DNA of 5,465 nt, taken from NCBI GenBank assembly GCA_036796555.1, contig DAIRCS010000226.1, forward strand, positions 1-5,465, read 5' to 3'. The DNA is from JAJXWB01 sp036796555. GTDB lineage: Bacteria > Pseudomonadota > Alphaproteobacteria > Rhizobiales > Beijerinckiaceae. Positions 3,971 through 5,465 of the stretch are shown piece by piece. Made by a program: the position numbers and the translations under genes. A model generated the notes under the pieces. The model was not told where the DNA came from and ran no database searches. It saw only the letters and a list, made by a program, of their open reading frames with translations. Position 1 is the stretch's first letter. The number at the start of each line of letters is the position of its first letter.

Positions 3971-5465
3971 TCAGTGGCTGTCGCCGCCGACGCCGAGATT
4001 GGGCGGCCGCTTCACGAAGGGAATGAAGACGAGCATGACCGCGAAAATGAGCGCGATCAGGACGAAGACGTCGGCCAGCGCCATGACGAGCGCCTCGCGC
4101 CGCACGAAGCCCATCAGCTTCTTCATCGCCGCGACATTGGCGTCGGAGCCCATCGGCGCATAGGCGCCCGTCAGCGTCGACATCCATTGCTGCGCGCGTT
4201 CGGACGACCAGGTCACCTGCTCGCGCAGGCGCGTCAGATGCTGGTCCCAGCGATTGTTGATGAACGTGTTGATGATGGCGAGGCCGACCGCGCCGCCGAG
4301 ATTGCGCGTGAGATTGAACAGGCCGGACGCATTCTTCATCTCGTGCGGCGCGAGCGTGCCCATGGCGACCGAATTGATCGGGATCATGCACAGCATGAGC
4401 GAGGAGCCGCGGAAAATCTGCGGAATGAACAATTCCCAGAAATCCCAGTCCTTCGTCACATAGCTCATCATCCAGCAACTGATCGCGAAATTCATGAAGC
4501 CGATCGCCAGCAGGATGCGCGCGTCCACGCGCGTCATCACGCGGCCGATCAATGGCGCGGACAGCATCTGCGTCATGCCGGTGACGAACATGGTCTCGCC
4601 GATCTGCAGCGCGGTGTCGCCGCGCACGCGGGCGAGATAGACGGGATAGATGTAGGTGAGGCCGTAGAGGCCGATGCCGAGCACGAAGGAGAAGGTGCTG
4701 CCGGCCCAGAAACTGCCGTTGCGGATCTTGAGATCGACGACGGGATTTTTCGAGACGTAGGAGCGCCAGAAGAAGATGCAGGCGCCGAGGGCCGACGCGA
4801 AGGCGGCGTAGACGATGGCGCTTTCCTCGAACCAGTTCTTCGAGGGGCCTTCCTCCAGCACGTATTCGAGCGCGCCGAGGAAGACGGCCATGGAAATCAG
4901 GCCGCTCCAGTCGAAGCCCTCGAGCAGTTTGAGATTGGGTTCGTCGAAGTCGATCAGGAACCACGAAATCAGCGTGACGCCGACGCCCGGAATGATGTTG
5001 ACGAGAAACAGCCAATGCCAGGAGAAGACGTCGGTCAGGTAGCCGCCCGCCGTCGGGCCGATGGTCGGCGCCAAGGTCGCGACGAGGCCGATGACCGGCT
5101 GGATGATGATGCGCTTCTCCGGCGGGAAGATCGTGAAGGCGCTGGCGAAGACCGTCGGGATCATGCCGCCGCCGATGAAGCCCTGCAGCGTGCGGAAGAA
5201 GATCATCTGGTCGATCGACGTCGACTGGGCGCACAGGAAGCTCGTCAGCGTGAAGCCGCCGGCGCAGACCGTGAAGACGATGCGCGTGGAGAAGGCGCGC
5301 GACAGATATCCCGACAGCGGGATCATGATCACTTCGGCGATCAGGTAGCTCGTCTGCACCCAGGTGACTTCGTCGGCGCCGGCCGACAGGCCAGCCTGGA
5401 TTTCGCCGAGCGAGGCCGAGACGATCTGGATGTCGAGGATCGACATGAACATGCCGAACACCATG
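3971..5465 (-). CDS. EmrB/QacA-type MFS multidrug efflux permease (DHA2), N-terminus outside window
   Basis: This is an inner-membrane proton-driven drug exporter of the 14-TM DHA2 family. EmrB types work with an HlyD/EmrA adaptor and an outer-membrane channel. Numbering from the ATG at 5464, the motifs are: LDIQIVSASLGEI (10-22, TM1 motif of DHA2), GYLSRAFSTR (52-61, motif A variant), R91-TLQGFIGGG (motif B) and GLVATLAPTIGPTAGGYLTD (126-145, antiporter motif C). The region after about residue 390 (HEMKNASGLFNLTRNLGGAVGLAIINTF) is also typical. About 497 residues are visible. Compared with E. coli EmrB (512 aa), roughly 20 N-terminal residues are missing, so the real start probably lies beyond 5465. 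The substrate is unknown. The C-terminal tail is FVKRPPNLGVGGDSH. The gene converges on the coiled-coil gene with 24 bp between stops. An emrA partner, if present, would be expected upstream, outside the window. Confidence 0.9.
   Translation of the reverse strand, partial: MVFGMFMSILDIQIVSASLGEIQAGLSAGADEVTWVQTSYLIAEVIMIPLSGYLSRAFSTRIVFTVCAGGFTLTSFLCAQSTSIDQMIFFRTLQGFIGGGMIPTVFASAFTIFPPEKRIIIQPVIGLVATLAPTIGPTAGGYLTDVFSWHWLFLVNIIPGVGVTLISWFLIDFDEPNLKLLEGFDWSGLISMAVFLGALEYVLEEGPSKNWFEESAIVYAAFASALGACIFFWRSYVSKNPVVDLKIRNGSFWAGSTFSFVLGIGLYGLTYIYPVYLARVRGDTALQIGETMFVTGMTQMLSAPLIGRVMTRVDARILLAIGFMNFAISCWMMSYVTKDWDFWELFIPQIFRGSSLMLCMIPINSVAMGTLAPHEMKNASGLFNLTRNLGGAVGLAIINTFINNRWDQHLTRLREQVTWSSERAQQWMSTLTGAYAPMGSDANVAAMKKLMGFVRREALVMALADVFVLIALIFAVMLVFIPFVKRPPNLGVGGDSH

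Noticed and set aside
3483..5234. A long minus-strand frame (583 codons) overlapping the permease and coiled-coil genes.
   Set aside because: It is a different frame of the efflux permease gene, running on into antisense of the coiled-coil gene. The translation is Arg/His/Pro-rich with no recognisable motif.
1..5465. Defence system, mobile element, CRISPR array or biosynthetic cluster.
   Set aside because: No transposase, integrase, direct-repeat array, toxin-antitoxin pair or defence-type domain is visible. The genes are chromosomal housekeeping, regulatory or transport types with uniform high-GC codon use.

Overview
The window looks like ordinary chromosome from a high-GC alphaproteobacterium, most likely of the Hyphomicrobiales (Rhizobiales) type. 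The evidence is the gene content: a ChpT histidine phosphotransferase (part of the alphaproteobacterial CckA-ChpT-CtrA cell-cycle phosphorelay), a DUF1134/EipA-type periplasmic protein, and CtrA-type TTAA-N7-TTAA sites in the intergenic regions. The family or genus cannot be fixed from this stretch. There are no signs of mobile DNA, CRISPR, tRNA or rRNA.

Layout, left to right. (1) Minus strand, 1-109: the first 36 codons of a CheA-type chemotaxis histidine kinase, running off the left edge. (2) 110-222: a gap holding a candidate CtrA-dependent promoter for cheA and a perfect 24-nt palindrome. (3) Minus strand, 223-915: chpT. (4) 916-1197: a 282-bp divergent regulatory region with a perfect CtrA full site and a pair of CGCGAATC repeats carrying GANTC methylation sites. 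(5) Plus strand, 1198-2016: cysQ, a 3'(2'),5'-bisphosphate nucleotidase. (6) 2017-2163: a CtrA-like site, then the leader of (7) plus strand, 2164-2739: eipA (DUF1134), with a twin-arginine-like signal peptide. (8) Plus strand, 2864-3946: an uncharacterised single-pass membrane protein with a proline-free stretch of about 307 residues that looks like a long cytoplasmic coiled coil. (9) Minus strand, 3971-5465: most of an EmrB/QacA-type (DHA2) drug-efflux MFS permease, convergent with the previous gene and cut off at the right edge before its N-terminus.

The unifying theme is CtrA. The tetranucleotide TTAA occurs only four times by eye in the whole 5.4 kb. All four lie between genes, and all four belong to sites with the N7 spacing of a CtrA box. 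One site is in front of cheA, one lies between chpT and cysQ, and one is in front of eipA. Direct CtrA control of eipA is established in Brucella abortus. A CtrA site next to chpT would put the phosphotransferase that activates CtrA under CtrA control. No clearly new molecular system is visible. The items most worth following up are this regulatory arrangement, the structured cheA leader and the uncharacterised coiled-coil membrane protein.
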